Shown here: in pieces, positions 8,204-17,029 of the stretch
Layout: each line of letters opens with the position of its first letter
Numbering within the stretch: position 1 is the first letter of the stretch
Origin: Leptotrichia sp. oral taxon 215 str. W9775
Lineage (GTDB): Bacteria; Fusobacteriota; Fusobacteriia; Fusobacteriales; Leptotrichiaceae
Length of the DNA stretch: 64,000 nt
Reading direction: 5' to 3'
Assembly: GCF_000469505.1 (NCBI RefSeq)
Contig: NZ_KI272867.1
Location: 1-64,000 of the forward strand
Notes under the pieces: generated by a model
Told to the model about the DNA's origin: nothing
The model's input: the letters and a program-made list of their open reading frames with translations, nothing else
The model's database searches: none
Translations under genes and position numbers: made by a program

Positions 8204-9598
8204 TTATCCTGATAATCTGCTATATCTACGAGTTGAATCAGGAAAATCCATGCTCATTGCAAACGAGGAAATCAGGAAAAATATTACTCCTGTCATAAAA
8301 GCAGTTCCATAATCTAAAGTTTCAGGAATTGAAGTAATTCCAGATGGAAAAAGCATCACAATAAGCCCAAAAAAGTACATTCCTACACTGAACCACTGAT
8401 ATATTCTTAAATTCCTTATTATTTTTGTCAGAGGTTCACCCCTATATGCTTCCTCAATAAATCTTGTTATTCCAGCCCCAATTAAATATAAACCTATTAC
8501 TATCGTATATTTTACTCCTCTAATCCAGTAAAATAAAAGTATAATTTCCAGTATCACATTCCCAATGATTGAATATAAAGGGGTCGGATATATTGGAACA
8601 CCACATTTATGTGACAGTGCGCAAACTCTTGAATGAGGATTATTTACAACTATTCCGTGTCCTTCCTCTGTATTATCTCCATGACAGCACCCCTGTATCA
8701 GGCATCTTATCCTTCCTATAGCCTGCGCAACTGGTGATGCAATTGCAAAAGCTCCAAGAACTTTGAATATTTCAGGATAAAAAATGAAAATTATAAGTCC
8801 GGCTGCTGATACTCCAAATAATGAACCAAAATATCCGAAAGGTCTGCTGAGTTTATTTGTTGAGCCAACCGGTATCTGTCCTATAATTGCCGCTCCAATT
8901 AAGCCAATGAACATTAAAATTACAATATATAGAGAGTATTTTCTTCCTAAAACAAGTGTAATAATGCCAGAACCTATTCCACCTGCAAGTCCTGAATACA
9001 GAAAGTGATTTATTATCCTAAGTTTTCCAAGCCTCCATGATTTCCAGCTGTTCGCCCTGTTTTCAGCCCATTTTAATAAAATATTCCATAATTTATTTAA
9101 TCTGAAAATCTTGGTAAATGGCTTTGAAATATTGGAAATCCCTAAAAGAGGATGCGGAACTTTTCCAAATTTTTTTTTGAGATATAAATTTTCATATCCT
9201 AACACGAGTGCCATGCATCCCCCTATTATAACAGGAGTAACTAGATAAAGTCCTGCCACTGATTTATAAAATATAGAAATTCCAATACACATAATACAGA
9301 AACCAAAATATATTGGATGAGGAAAAACACCATATATTCCGTCCTCTACAAGCTCTTCAGGGGGAAAAGCATTCATTGGAAGCCCCTTTCCTTTTACCTT
9401 CAGTTCGTACATTCCTCTTATCATTATCACTAACCCTATTATAGCTATAACTGAACCGCCATAACCTAATTTTGGAACTTCAAAAGGCAAAGAAAGACTA
9501 TTTGCCAGAAAAATGAAGTATAATGGCAATACGAATATGAAAAAAGTTCCATATAGCATCTTCTGTAACCTTATTTTCTGCGATTTTATCATTTCCAT
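8204..9598 (-). CDS. Fusion of isoprenylcysteine/phospholipid methyltransferase-like domain with Lgt-like domain
   Basis: This 464-residue polytopic membrane protein joins two families. Residues 1-170 hold several membrane helices and the ICMT/PEMT-type signature DGIYGVFPHPIYFGF. Residues about 200-464 resemble prolipoprotein diacylglyceryl transferase: seven-helix pattern, an AIGRIRCLIQGCCHG motif near residue 300, and IYPTPLYSIIGNVI. Canonical Lgt has an HGG motif and an arginine in GRxGNF; here the latter region is GRIRCLIQGCC, so transferase activity is uncertain. The gene overlaps the preceding one by 10 bases and has GAGGAGG before the start. It may modify a lipid rather than act as the essential Lgt. 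Confidence 0.7.
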   Translation of the reverse strand: MEMIKSQKIRLQKMLYGTFFIFVLPLYFIFLANSLSLPFEVPKLGYGGSVIAIIGLVIMIRGMYELKVKGKGLPMNAFPPEELVEDGIYGVFPHPIYFGFCIMCIGISIFYKSVAGLYLVTPVIIGGCMALVLGYENLYLKKKFGKVPHPLLGISNISKPFTKIFRLNKLWNILLKWAENRANSWKSWRLGKLRIINHFLYSGLAGGIGSGIITLVLGRKYSLYIVILMFIGLIGAAIIGQIPVGSTNKLSRPFGYFGSLFGVSAAGLIIFIFYPEIFKVLGAFAIASPVAQAIGRIRCLIQGCCHGDNTEEGHGIVVNNPHSRVCALSHKCGVPIYPTPLYSIIGNVILEIILLFYWIRGVKYTIVIGLYLIGAGITRFIEEAYRGEPLTKIIRNLRIYQWFSVGMYFFGLIVMLFPSGITSIPETLDYGTAFMTGVIFFLISSFAMSMDFPDSTRRYSRLSG

Positions 9599-10359
9599 AT
9601 AACCTCCTCATAAAGTATTTTTCCTTTTTTACCATCCATTATTCCTTCTGAAAAATACTTCTTTTCATCAATATTTCTTAGTTTCTTAGGCAATAAAAAT
9701 GAAAAAATATCTTTCCTTCCCAAGATACTTCTGCTTACTATTTCATCCCTTATACTTTTTTTATTCCTGATTTCAATTTTTCTATTACCAAGTCTAATTT
9801 CATCATCAGTATAAATGATCTCACTATTCTCAGTATAATTTTCTCCCCAGATTCTGCTTATATTTTCATTTTTTATACCGGACCAGCTAATCCATGTAAC
9901 AGCTTCATTATCTGTATCACTTATCCATCTTCCCCATTTTAGCTCAGTAAAAGGCAGTTTCCACAAAGGCAGTGTAACATCAACATATTCGGCATATCCT
10001 TTTCCTGAATACTCTTTTCCATTCCAGTTTATCTTCACATCTGCACCATTATTAGTGCAGTGCCATTTTATATATCCGTTCTTTGAGAAAAACAGTTCCT
10101 GAGCTCCTGTATCTGTACCACCTTCCCAGGTTCCTTCAAACGACAGTTTACTGTTTTCCCATAAGATACTCCTCTTCCCTTCTGTCATATTTCCTCTAAA
10201 TAGAGACTGTTTCTGAAACAGAGGTTCTGACTTCTTCTTATATATGATACATGAATATGGAATAGTAATAATTCCTAATTTTAAACTCGCTGAATAGCCA
10301 ATAATTACCGCTTCTCCATCTTCAACATGACAATCAAAATAATATTTTAAAAGTCTCAA
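9589..10359 (-). CDS. Conserved hypothetical protein, beta-rich, possibly lipocalin-like
   Basis: This 256-residue protein has no signal peptide and many Trp and aromatic residues in alternating, strand-like segments (KLPFTELKWGRWISDTDN, VTWISWSG). The pattern recalls the carotenoid-hydratase/AttH-like lipocalin folds that bind lipids, but no family is recognised with certainty. Its 3' end overlaps the start of the methyltransferase-Lgt fusion by 10 bases, so the two are co-translated and probably work on the same, perhaps lipid, substrate. Confidence 0.6.
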   Translation of the reverse strand: MRLLKYYFDCHVEDGEAVIIGYSASLKLGIITIPYSCIIYKKKSEPLFQKQSLFRGNMTEGKRSILWENSKLSFEGTWEGGTDTGAQELFFSKNGYIKWHCTNNGADVKINWNGKEYSGKGYAEYVDVTLPLWKLPFTELKWGRWISDTDNEAVTWISWSGIKNENISRIWGENYTENSEIIYTDDEIRLGNRKIEIRNKKSIRDEIVSRSILGRKDIFSFLLPKKLRNIDEKKYFSEGIMDGKKGKILYEEVIWK

Positions 10360-10390
10360 AATTTCACCTTCCTGTAAACAGTATACTTAA

Positions 10391-10502
10391 TAATACAAAA
10401 AACAATATTTACAAAATTTTCAAAATTCCCAATTTAATAATTATAATTTTTCTTAATAAATAACTATTTTAGAAGTAATTCTTAAATTTATAAATATTGT
10501 TT
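10391..10502 (-). terminator. Long-loop terminator after gltX
   Basis: TAAATATTGTTT (10491-10502) pairs perfectly over 12 bp with AAACAATATTTA (10400-10411). Read leftward, the second arm runs into a T stretch. The loop is long (about 80 bases) and AT-rich. Confidence 0.4.
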
Positions 10503-10515
10503 CCTGCTTATCCTA

Positions 10516-12018
10516 TTATTTTATTATATTATGTATTCTCTTTAATGTTCTCTCTTTTCCAATAACTGCTATTACAGTATACAGATCAGCACCTCTCGCT
10601 TTTCCTGTAATTACTGCTCTTAAAGGCATAATTACAGCTGCAGGTCCTTCTCCAAGTTCATCCTGTAATTCATGTAAAAGAGTTTTCGCTTCTTCTTCTG
10701 TAATTTCTTCTCCAAATTTATTTAATTTTTCAATAAATAATTCTATTGATTTTTTACCAATCTCTGTTTCAAGTGAAGAACGGAGTTTTTCTACTGATTT
10801 TCTCTCTTTTTTATTCATTCCTTCTTCAACAACAGGCAATTCAAACTCATCTTCAAAATATATAGAAGCAATTTCAGGAATCTCTTTTAATGTGTGAGCT
10901 CCTTCTCTTGAAATTTCAACTATTCTTTTTAATTTTGCATATTCTTTTTCTGATAAATTTTCATCTTTGTAATATCCTGCCTTCACAAAATAAGGAAGTG
11001 CAAGTTTTGTAAGCTCATCAAGGTCTTTCAGTCTCATATGCTGATTATTTACCCATCCTAATTTAACTAGGTCAAATACCGGACCTCCAAGCGAAATCTT
11101 ATCAAACGAGAAATTTTCTACCATTTCTTCAATTGTAAATATTTCCTTATCTCCACCAAAGCTCCATCCCATTAAGGCAAGGAAATTAAGCAGTCCTTCC
11201 TTCAGATATCCTTCTTCAACATAATAATTCATTGATACAGGATTTTTTCTCTTTGATATCTTTGTCTTATCAGCATTTCTAAGCAATGGCATATGATACC
11301 ATTTTGGCTCATCCCATCCAAATGCTCTATATAACTGAACATGTTTAGGTGTAGAAGCTATCCATTCTTCTGCCCTTATTACATGAGTTATTCCCATTAA
11401 ATGGTCATCCACTATATTTGCCAGATGATATGTAGGGAATCCATCTGATTTTAACAGAACCTGATCATCAATCTTACTGTTTTCAAATACTATATCCCCT
11501 CTAAGTTCATCGTGAACTATAGTTTCCCCTTCATATGGCATTTTAAGTCTTATTACATAAGGTTCTCCTGCAGCCAGTTTAGCTTCAACTTCTTCTTTTG
11601 AAAGATTTCTGCAATGACCGTCATATCCAGGTGCCTGTTTCATTGCAACCTGTCTTTCCCTTAATTTCTGTAATCTTTCAGGAGTACAGAAACAATAATA
11701 TGCTTCTCCTTTTTCTACTAATTTTTCAGCATATTCCTTATATATTGAAAATCTTTCAGACTGTCTATATGGACCTTTGTCTCCTCCTATATCCGGACCT
11801 TCGTCATAATTAATTCCCAGCCATCTCATCATATCAAATATCTGCTGTTCCGAAGTTTCGGAAAATCTTGTCCTGTCAGTATCTTCTATTCTTAACAGGA
11901 AATCTCCATTATTGTGTTTTGCAAATACATAGTTAAATAGCCCTATATAAGCTGTTCCTACGTGAGGATCTCCTGTAGGTGAAGGTGCTATTCTAACTCT
12001 AACTCTTTTTTCAGACAT
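10516..12018 (-). CDS. gltX: Glutamyl-tRNA synthetase
   Basis: GltX charges tRNA-Glu. The class I HIGH-type motif is PSPTGDPHVGTAYIG near the N-terminus and the KMSKS-type motif is DKTKISKRKNP. The C-terminal anticodon-binding domain is complete at 500 residues. An ATG six codons upstream (12036) exists, but the sequence between supplies GGAGAAGAAAG as ribosome binding site for the ATG at 12018, followed at once by the conserved RVRVRIAPSPTG, so 12018 is preferred. The gene has its own promoter at 12060-12088. Confidence 0.95.
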   Translation of the reverse strand: MSEKRVRVRIAPSPTGDPHVGTAYIGLFNYVFAKHNNGDFLLRIEDTDRTRFSETSEQQIFDMMRWLGINYDEGPDIGGDKGPYRQSERFSIYKEYAEKLVEKGEAYYCFCTPERLQKLRERQVAMKQAPGYDGHCRNLSKEEVEAKLAAGEPYVIRLKMPYEGETIVHDELRGDIVFENSKIDDQVLLKSDGFPTYHLANIVDDHLMGITHVIRAEEWIASTPKHVQLYRAFGWDEPKWYHMPLLRNADKTKISKRKNPVSMNYYVEEGYLKEGLLNFLALMGWSFGGDKEIFTIEEMVENFSFDKISLGGPVFDLVKLGWVNNQHMRLKDLDELTKLALPYFVKAGYYKDENLSEKEYAKLKRIVEISREGAHTLKEIPEIASIYFEDEFELPVVEEGMNKKERKSVEKLRSSLETEIGKKSIELFIEKLNKFGEEITEEEAKTLLHELQDELGEGPAAVIMPLRAVITGKARGADLYTVIAVIGKERTLKRIHNIIK

Positions 12019-12059
12019 AATTTCTTTCTTCTCCATTCATTTATTACTTTTATTTATAT

Positions 12060-12088
12060 ATTATATAACACTTTTTACAATCTCGCAA
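12060..12088 (-). promoter_or_regulatory. Promoter of gltX
   Basis: On the minus strand TTGCGA (12083-12088), a 17-base spacer and TATAAT (12060-12065) lie about 42 bases before the gltX start. Confidence 0.65.
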
Positions 12089-12175
12089 CTGTCTTTAATA
12101 TTTTTCATAATTTTTCATATATATTTTATATATTCTAAACTAGAAATATAGTTCTATGTGACAAAAATATGCCTA

Positions 12176-13277
12176 TTATCCCTTATAAAATTTCAAATAT
12201 TCATTTATAAAGTTATTTATATCTCCGTCCATTACTTTATCTACATTTCCTTCTTCAGCCTTAGTTCTATGATCCTTTACCATTTTATACGGATGAAATA
12301 CATAAGATCTTATCTGGCTTCCCCATTCAATCTTACTGTCAGTTCCTTTTAAATCTTCCATTTCCTTTTCCCTTTTTTCAAGTTCCATTTCAAATAATTT
12401 TGATTTCAGGATTTTCATGGCAGTTTCCCTATTTTTTATCTGGGATCTTTCCTTTTGACACGTAACTACTGTATTTGTAGGAATATGAGTAATCCTAACT
12501 GCAGAATCTGTAGTATTTATATGCTGTCCTCCTGCTCCACTTGCCCTGTATGTATCAATTTTTAAATCTTCTGTTTTAATCTCGATTGAAACATCATCAT
12601 CAATTTCAGGAACAACGTTTACAGCGGCAAAAGATGTATGCCTTTTTCCATTTGAATCAAAAGGCGATATACGTACAAGTCTGTGGACTCCCTTTTCTCC
12701 CTTTAAATATCCGTAGGCATAATTTCCTTTTATATTTAAAGTTATACTCTTAATTCCTGTCTCTTCTCCCGATGTACTATCTAAAATTTCAACTTTAAAT
12801 CCATTATGATAAGACCATCTGTCATACATTCTGTAAAGCATTTCTGCCCAGTCACATGCTTCAGTCCCACCTGCTCCTGAATTTATAGTCAAAATCACAT
12901 CATTCATATCATATTTTTCATCAAGTAACAGTTTAATTTTAAAACCTTGTATTTCATTTTCAGTTTCTACTATTTTTTCTTCTAATTCATTAGTGTAAGA
13001 AGTATCTCCCATTTCAACAAACTCAATAAGCATAATAACATCTTCATTCATGGAATTTATTTTCTCATATTCTTCCAGTATTTTTTTTCTGCTATTCAGT
13101 TCCTTTAAAATATCCTTACTCCTGTCATTATTCCAAAAATTCTGATCAAAAGTTTTTCTCTCTAAATCTGAAATTTTCTTCTTTAGAAAATCCAGGTCAA
13201 AGGTGCCTCCTGATTTCCTCAATTTCAGCATTGTTCTGTTCATTTTTCTTCTTGATTTCAAATATATCCATATTCAT
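12176..13277 (-). CDS. prfB: Peptide chain release factor 2, with programmed +1 frameshift
   Basis: RF2 reads UGA and UAA stop codons. The main frame carries the GGQ loop (GAGGQHINTTDSAVR) and the upstream domain (GAGGTEACDWAEMLYRMYDR). The true start is the ATG at 13277: 26 codons (MNMDIFEIKKKNEQ...IRRHL) lead to an in-frame UGA at 13199-13197. The local sequence AGGAGG-CAC-CTT-TGA-C matches the classic prfB slippery site, with an internal Shine-Dalgarno three bases before CTT. The +1 shift skips base 13199 and continues as GAC CTG GAT. The product is therefore join(13277..13200, 13198..12176). A TTG start at 13261 in the downstream frame would be artefactual. Confidence 0.95.
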
Positions 13278-13345
13278 CTCTTTTCCTATAAAAAAATTAT
13301 ACCCGAAGATATAATTTTTTCATTATAAATTTATTTCCTAAATTA

Positions 13346-14386
13346 TTATTTTTTTGGTCTTAATCCCTCCACTATTTTCTTAGTTTCAGTATCATACCAT
13401 ACTTCGTTTACTAAATCTTCTTTTTTTGCAAATGTCAATATATTGTTTAATGTAGTTTCAACTATGTTATTTAATGCTTCTTCTGTAAGGAAAGCCTGAT
13501 GCGAAGTAACAATTACATTGTTAAATGTAAGAAGTCTTGCCAGAACATCGTCTTCCATAACCTTTCCAGATTCATCTTCAAAGAAGTAATGTCTTTCATT
13601 TTCATAAACATCAAGACCTGCTCCACCAATTTTTCTACTTTTCAGTCCTTCAATTAGTGCTTCCGTATCTATCAGTCCACCTCTTCCGGTATTTATAATT
13701 ATAACTCCATCCTTCATTTTAGCTATAGTTTCTGAATTTATCATATGCTTTGTATCCGGGAATAAAGGACAGTGTAATGAAATAACATCAGACTGTTCAT
13801 ACAGTTCTTCCAGTGAAACATATTTAAAATTCTCTTCTTTTGCAGCCTGTTCATTTGGGAATTTATCATAAGCTATAACATTCATTCCTAAACCGTTTAA
13901 AGCTTTTATAAATATTCTTGCTATCTTTCCTGTTCCAACTATTCCTGCAGTCTTTCCATTTAATACTATTCCTGTAAGTCCTACTAAGCTGAAATTCCCT
14001 TCCCTAGTTCTGTTGTATGCCTTATGAATTTTTCTGTTTACCCCCATCAGTAACGCAAGCGAATGTTCAGCAACTGAATATGGAGAATATGCAGGTACTC
14101 TAAATACCCTAACTCTGTTATGGTATGCCGCCCTAATGTCCACATTGTTATATCCTGCCGCTCTTATTGCTATTGCTCTTACCCCATTTTTTGAAAGAAT
14201 GTTTATAACCTTCTCATTCAAATCATCATTTACGAATGTGCAAACTACATCCTGATATTTTGTTAACATGACGTTATTTAACGTAAGTTTTTCTTTGAAA
14301 TATGTTATTTTCGCCCCGTATTTTTTGTTCCATTTTTCAAAAAACTCGATATCATAAGGTTTTGCATCAAAAACCACTATTCTCAT
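13346..14386 (-). CDS. ldhA: D-lactate dehydrogenase (D-2-hydroxyacid dehydrogenase family)
   Basis: This 346-residue NAD-dependent enzyme reduces pyruvate to D-lactate in the cytoplasm. The NAD-binding GIVGTGKIARIFIKAL motif lies near residue 150. The catalytic Arg is in NTGRGGLID, the Glu in DVYENE and the His in TSHQAFLTEEA. The N-terminal IRAAGYNNVDIRAA and VPAYSPYSVAEHSL blocks favour D-LDH over other hydroxyacid dehydrogenases. It fits the lactate-producing metabolism of Leptotrichia. GGAGGAAG precedes the ATG and the gene has its own promoter at 14418-14446. Confidence 0.88.
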   Translation of the reverse strand: MRIVVFDAKPYDIEFFEKWNKKYGAKITYFKEKLTLNNVMLTKYQDVVCTFVNDDLNEKVINILSKNGVRAIAIRAAGYNNVDIRAAYHNRVRVFRVPAYSPYSVAEHSLALLMGVNRKIHKAYNRTREGNFSLVGLTGIVLNGKTAGIVGTGKIARIFIKALNGLGMNVIAYDKFPNEQAAKEENFKYVSLEELYEQSDVISLHCPLFPDTKHMINSETIAKMKDGVIIINTGRGGLIDTEALIEGLKSRKIGGAGLDVYENERHYFFEDESGKVMEDDVLARLLTFNNVIVTSHQAFLTEEALNNIVETTLNNILTFAKKEDLVNEVWYDTETKKIVEGLRPKK

Positions 14387-14417
14387 CTAGACTTCCTCCT
14401 ACACTTTATTATTATTA

Positions 14418-14446
14418 ATTATAGCAAAAAAACTGAGAATAAGCAA
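14418..14446 (-). promoter_or_regulatory. Promoter of D-lactate dehydrogenase gene
   Basis: Minus-strand TTGCTT (14441-14446), a 17-base spacer and TATAAT (14418-14423) lie about 32 bases before the start codon. Confidence 0.7.
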
Positions 14447-14531
14447 TTTTTTTTCACGAAATTTACTTTTTTCTTTATCATGAAATAATTTTTAAAATAA
14501 CAAAAAACTACATCAAAAAAATAAGATTAAT

Positions 14532-14578
14532 AAAAAACTATATCTATAAATTTTAACAAATTAGCTAGATATAGTTTT
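14532..14578. terminator. Terminator after sodA (AAAACTATATCT stem)
   Basis: AAAACTATATCT pairs with AGATATAGTTTT (14567-14578), with T runs on both strands. It ends leftward sodA transcription. The stem resembles those at 6401 and 36098. Confidence 0.65.
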
Positions 14579-14638
14579 CATATATTTTAATTTTTTTATT
14601 TTGAGGTAGCTTTTTCTCAGATTATTTTAAAAATTAAA

Positions 14639-15274
14639 CTATTTTGCTTTTGAATATCTTTCAGCAACAGCATCCCAGTTAATTACATTAAAGAAAGCAG
14701 TTATGTAATCAGGTCTTCTGTTCTGGTAATTTAAATAATATGCATGTTCCCATACATCTATTCCTAAAATAGGTGTACCTTCTGAACATGAGCAGCAAGT
14801 AGCTCCTGGCATTAAAGGATTATCCTGGTTAGCAGTTGAAGTAACTCTTAATTCTCCTTTTTTATTAACAACAAGCCAAGCCCATCCTGATCCAAATCTT
14901 GTTGCCGCCGCTTTTGAAAATTCTACTTTAAATTCTTCAAAGCTTCCAAATTTTTCATTAATTTTTTCAGCTAATTCTCCTGTTGGTTCTCCACCTGCAT
15001 TTGGTCCCATTACTGTGAAGTAAAGGTTATGATTGTAGAATCCTCCACCATTATTTCTTACTGCACCTCTTATTGCTTCAGGCAATGCATCTAAATTTGA
15101 AAGAATTTCTTCAATTGGTTTTTCTAAAAATTCAGGTGCATTATTTTTTAATGCGTCATTTAAGTTGTTTGTGTATGCTGCATGGTGCTTTCCATAATGG
15201 ATTTCCATTGTTTTTGTGTCAATATTTGGTTCTAATGCATCAAATGCGTAAGGTAATTTTACTTGTTCAAACAT
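14639..15274 (-). CDS. sodA: Superoxide dismutase, Fe/Mn family
   Basis: This 211-residue cytoplasmic enzyme dismutates superoxide. Metal ligands are visible: His in the early IHYGKHHAAYTNNL, His in GFYNHNLYF, and Asp and His in GIDVWEHAYYLNYQNRR. The Gln in TANQDNPL is typical of manganese enzymes, so Mn use is likely. A GTG three codons upstream lies inside the Shine-Dalgarno (GAGGAGTGATAACAATG), so the ATG at 15274 is the start. It indicates tolerance of oxygen, expected for Leptotrichia. Confidence 0.93.
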   Translation of the reverse strand: MFEQVKLPYAFDALEPNIDTKTMEIHYGKHHAAYTNNLNDALKNNAPEFLEKPIEEILSNLDALPEAIRGAVRNNGGGFYNHNLYFTVMGPNAGGEPTGELAEKINEKFGSFEEFKVEFSKAAATRFGSGWAWLVVNKKGELRVTSTANQDNPLMPGATCCSCSEGTPILGIDVWEHAYYLNYQNRRPDYITAFFNVINWDAVAERYSKAK

Positions 15275-15332
15275 TGTTATCACTCCTCATTTTTTTATTT
15301 ATATAATTTATTTTAACATACAAATTATATAA

Positions 15333-15363
15333 AATCAAGAGCAAAATTATTTTGCTCCTGATT
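15333..15363 (-). terminator. Terminator after response regulator gene
   Basis: AATCA-GAGCAAAAT and ATTTTGCTC-TGATT pair with a two-base loop and one internal mismatch; leftward it runs into TTTTAT. Confidence 0.7.
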
Positions 15364-15377
15364 TTTCAATTTAAAAT

Positions 15378-16055
15378 TTATTCTTTTACAATGTATCCCA
15401 CGCTTCTCACTGTTTTTATAATTTTTTGATCATATCCCTTATCTATTTTTGCTCTAAGGAAGTTTATGTAAACATCTACTATATTACTTTCAGTTATAAA
15501 GTCGATGTCCCATATTTTTTCAGAAATCATCGTTCTTGTAAGTACTCTATTTTTATTTCTTAGGAAATATTCCAGTAATAAAAATTCCTTATTTGTCAGT
15601 TCAATTTCCTTTCCTGCTCTTTTTACTTCCCTGTTAATAGGATTTAATGTTAAATCATACGCTGATAACAGTTCTGAATTATCATTGTTTAATTTTTTAG
15701 TTAATACTCTTACAATAGCTTTTATTTTTGCTGAAAGCTCTTCAAGTCTGAAGTCATTGTAAATATAATCATCTATTCCTTTTAACAGTGCTTCTGTCTT
15801 AGAATATCTGTCATCATTCTGAATAGACAGTAACACATAGCTATCTTTTTTATACTTTAGCACATCACTGATCACATCAGCAAAATTATCAAAAGAATTT
15901 ACATCAAGTATAACTAAATCAATAGATTCTGTCTTTAGTTCTTCAAATAATTTTTCTTCTGAGTCAGCCAATATTACGCTAAAACTTAATTCTTTTAATA
16001 ATTGTCCCACCACTAATCTTGACTTTTCATTCTCATTATAAACTAATATTTTCAT
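15378..16055 (-). CDS. Orphan OmpR-type response regulator with degenerate receiver
   Basis: This 225-residue protein has a receiver domain (residues 1-115) and a C-terminal winged helix of OmpR/PhoB type (LTNKEFLLLEYFLRN, RTMISEKIW, IVDVYINFLRAKID, VRSVGYIVKE). The phosphoacceptor Asp appears present (DLVILDVN). The N-terminal acidic pair is replaced by YNENEKSR, and the conserved Lys of the KPF motif is Asn (YIYNDF), so it may not respond to phosphorylation normally. No histidine kinase is adjacent. The ATG at 16055 has GGAGAAAGG upstream; an in-frame TTG at 16073 is ignored. An inverted repeat lies just upstream (16097-16124). Confidence 0.85.
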   Translation of the reverse strand: MKILVYNENEKSRLVVGQLLKELSFSVILADSEEKLFEELKTESIDLVILDVNSFDNFADVISDVLKYKKDSYVLLSIQNDDRYSKTEALLKGIDDYIYNDFRLEELSAKIKAIVRVLTKKLNNDNSELLSAYDLTLNPINREVKRAGKEIELTNKEFLLLEYFLRNKNRVLTRTMISEKIWDIDFITESNIVDVYINFLRAKIDKGYDQKIIKTVRSVGYIVKE

Positions 16056-16096
16056 TTCTTTTCCTTTCTCCAAAATTTTGAAATATATTTTCAGCC

Positions 16097-16124
16097 GAAA
16101 TATCCTCTATGCATAAGATATTTC
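16097..16124. promoter_or_regulatory. Inverted repeat upstream of response regulator gene, candidate operator
   Basis: GAAATATC (16097-16104) and GATATTTC (16117-16124) are a perfect 8-bp inverted repeat with half-site centres about 20 bp (two helical turns) apart, 42-69 bases before the regulator start. There is no T run after it, so it is not a clear terminator. Autoregulation is inferred. Confidence 0.4.
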
Positions 16125-16130
16125 CATACT

Positions 16131-16925
16131 CTATAGCTGTTCTAATAAATTTGTTATAATTGAATTCATTTTTCTTGCAGCCATAGAATCTGTTCCGACA
16201 TAAGGTATTCCTGTATCTCCAGCTTCAACGATACTTACATCCATCGGAATGGAACCTAGGAAATTGGATTTTGTTTCTTCAGCCATTTTTTCGGCACCAC
16301 CCTTTTTGAATATATTCACTTCCTTTCCACAATCAGGACATACAAATCCACTCATATTTTCCACTATACCTAATAATTTTAGATTTAGCAGTCTTGCAAA
16401 CTTCACTGTACGTCTTGAATCAAGAAGTGAAACATCCTGAGGTGTAGTAACAACTACAGCCTTTGCATCAGGTCCTATATTTTGTGCAATACTTAAAGTT
16501 TCGTCTCCTGTTCCCGGTGGCAAATCTACAACTAAAAAGTCTATTTCTCCCCATTCAATTCCTTCCAGCATTTCAGAGATTGCTCCCATTTTCTGAGGTC
16601 CTCTCCAAATTATCGGATCATTATCCGGAATAAAAAAGCTTAATGAAGATATTGCCAGATTGTCTGTAACTGGTAAAGGCATTGATATTGAAGGAAGTTT
16701 TATTCCTTCTTTCCCCAGCATCAGCGGCACATTCGGTCCATGAAGATCTGCATCAAGTATTCCTACTTTATACCCTCTTAATGATAATCCGTATGCAAGA
16801 TTAACTGAAACTGTAGATTTTCCAACTCCACCTTTTCCGCTCATTACTGCAATTCTATGTTTAATTTTAGACATTTTTTCCGTTATTCTTTTTTTTCTTT
16901 CATCTAAATTTGGATTTCCGTGCAT
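16131..16925 (-). CDS. mrp: Mrp/NBP35-type iron-sulfur cluster carrier ATPase
   Basis: This 264-residue P-loop ATPase has a deviant Walker A with two Lys (SGKGGVGKSTVSVNLA), ILDADLHGPNVPLMLG, and DLPPGTGDETLSIAQ as Walker B. A C-terminal CPDC pair (GFVCPDCGKEV) would hold a bridging 4Fe-4S cluster at the dimer interface. It probably delivers Fe-S clusters to apoproteins in the cytoplasm. The ATG at 16925 has AGGAGG at good distance; an upstream ATG at 16955 has none. A strong promoter at 17258-17286 would give it a leader of over 300 bases. Confidence 0.92.
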   Translation of the reverse strand: MHGNPNLDERKKRITEKMSKIKHRIAVMSGKGGVGKSTVSVNLAYGLSLRGYKVGILDADLHGPNVPLMLGKEGIKLPSISMPLPVTDNLAISSLSFFIPDNDPIIWRGPQKMGAISEMLEGIEWGEIDFLVVDLPPGTGDETLSIAQNIGPDAKAVVVTTPQDVSLLDSRRTVKFARLLNLKLLGIVENMSGFVCPDCGKEVNIFKKGGAEKMAEETKSNFLGSIPMDVSIVEAGDTGIPYVGTDSMAARKMNSIITNLLEQL

Positions 16926-17017
16926 TAAATTCCTCCTGATTAATTTACTATACATATAATTAAAACATATACTGAAACAAAAAACAAGTTATTTTTAATC
17001 ATATTTTTTCTATTTTA

Positions 17018-17026
17018 TGGTATAAT
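17018..17026 (+). promoter_or_regulatory. Extended -10 facing right, ahead of candidate small RNA
   Basis: TGGTATAAT fits the extended -10 consensus exactly; the -35 region is weak. No rightward gene follows for 2.6 kb, so any transcript would be noncoding. Confidence 0.45.
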
Positions 17027-17029
17027 GCA

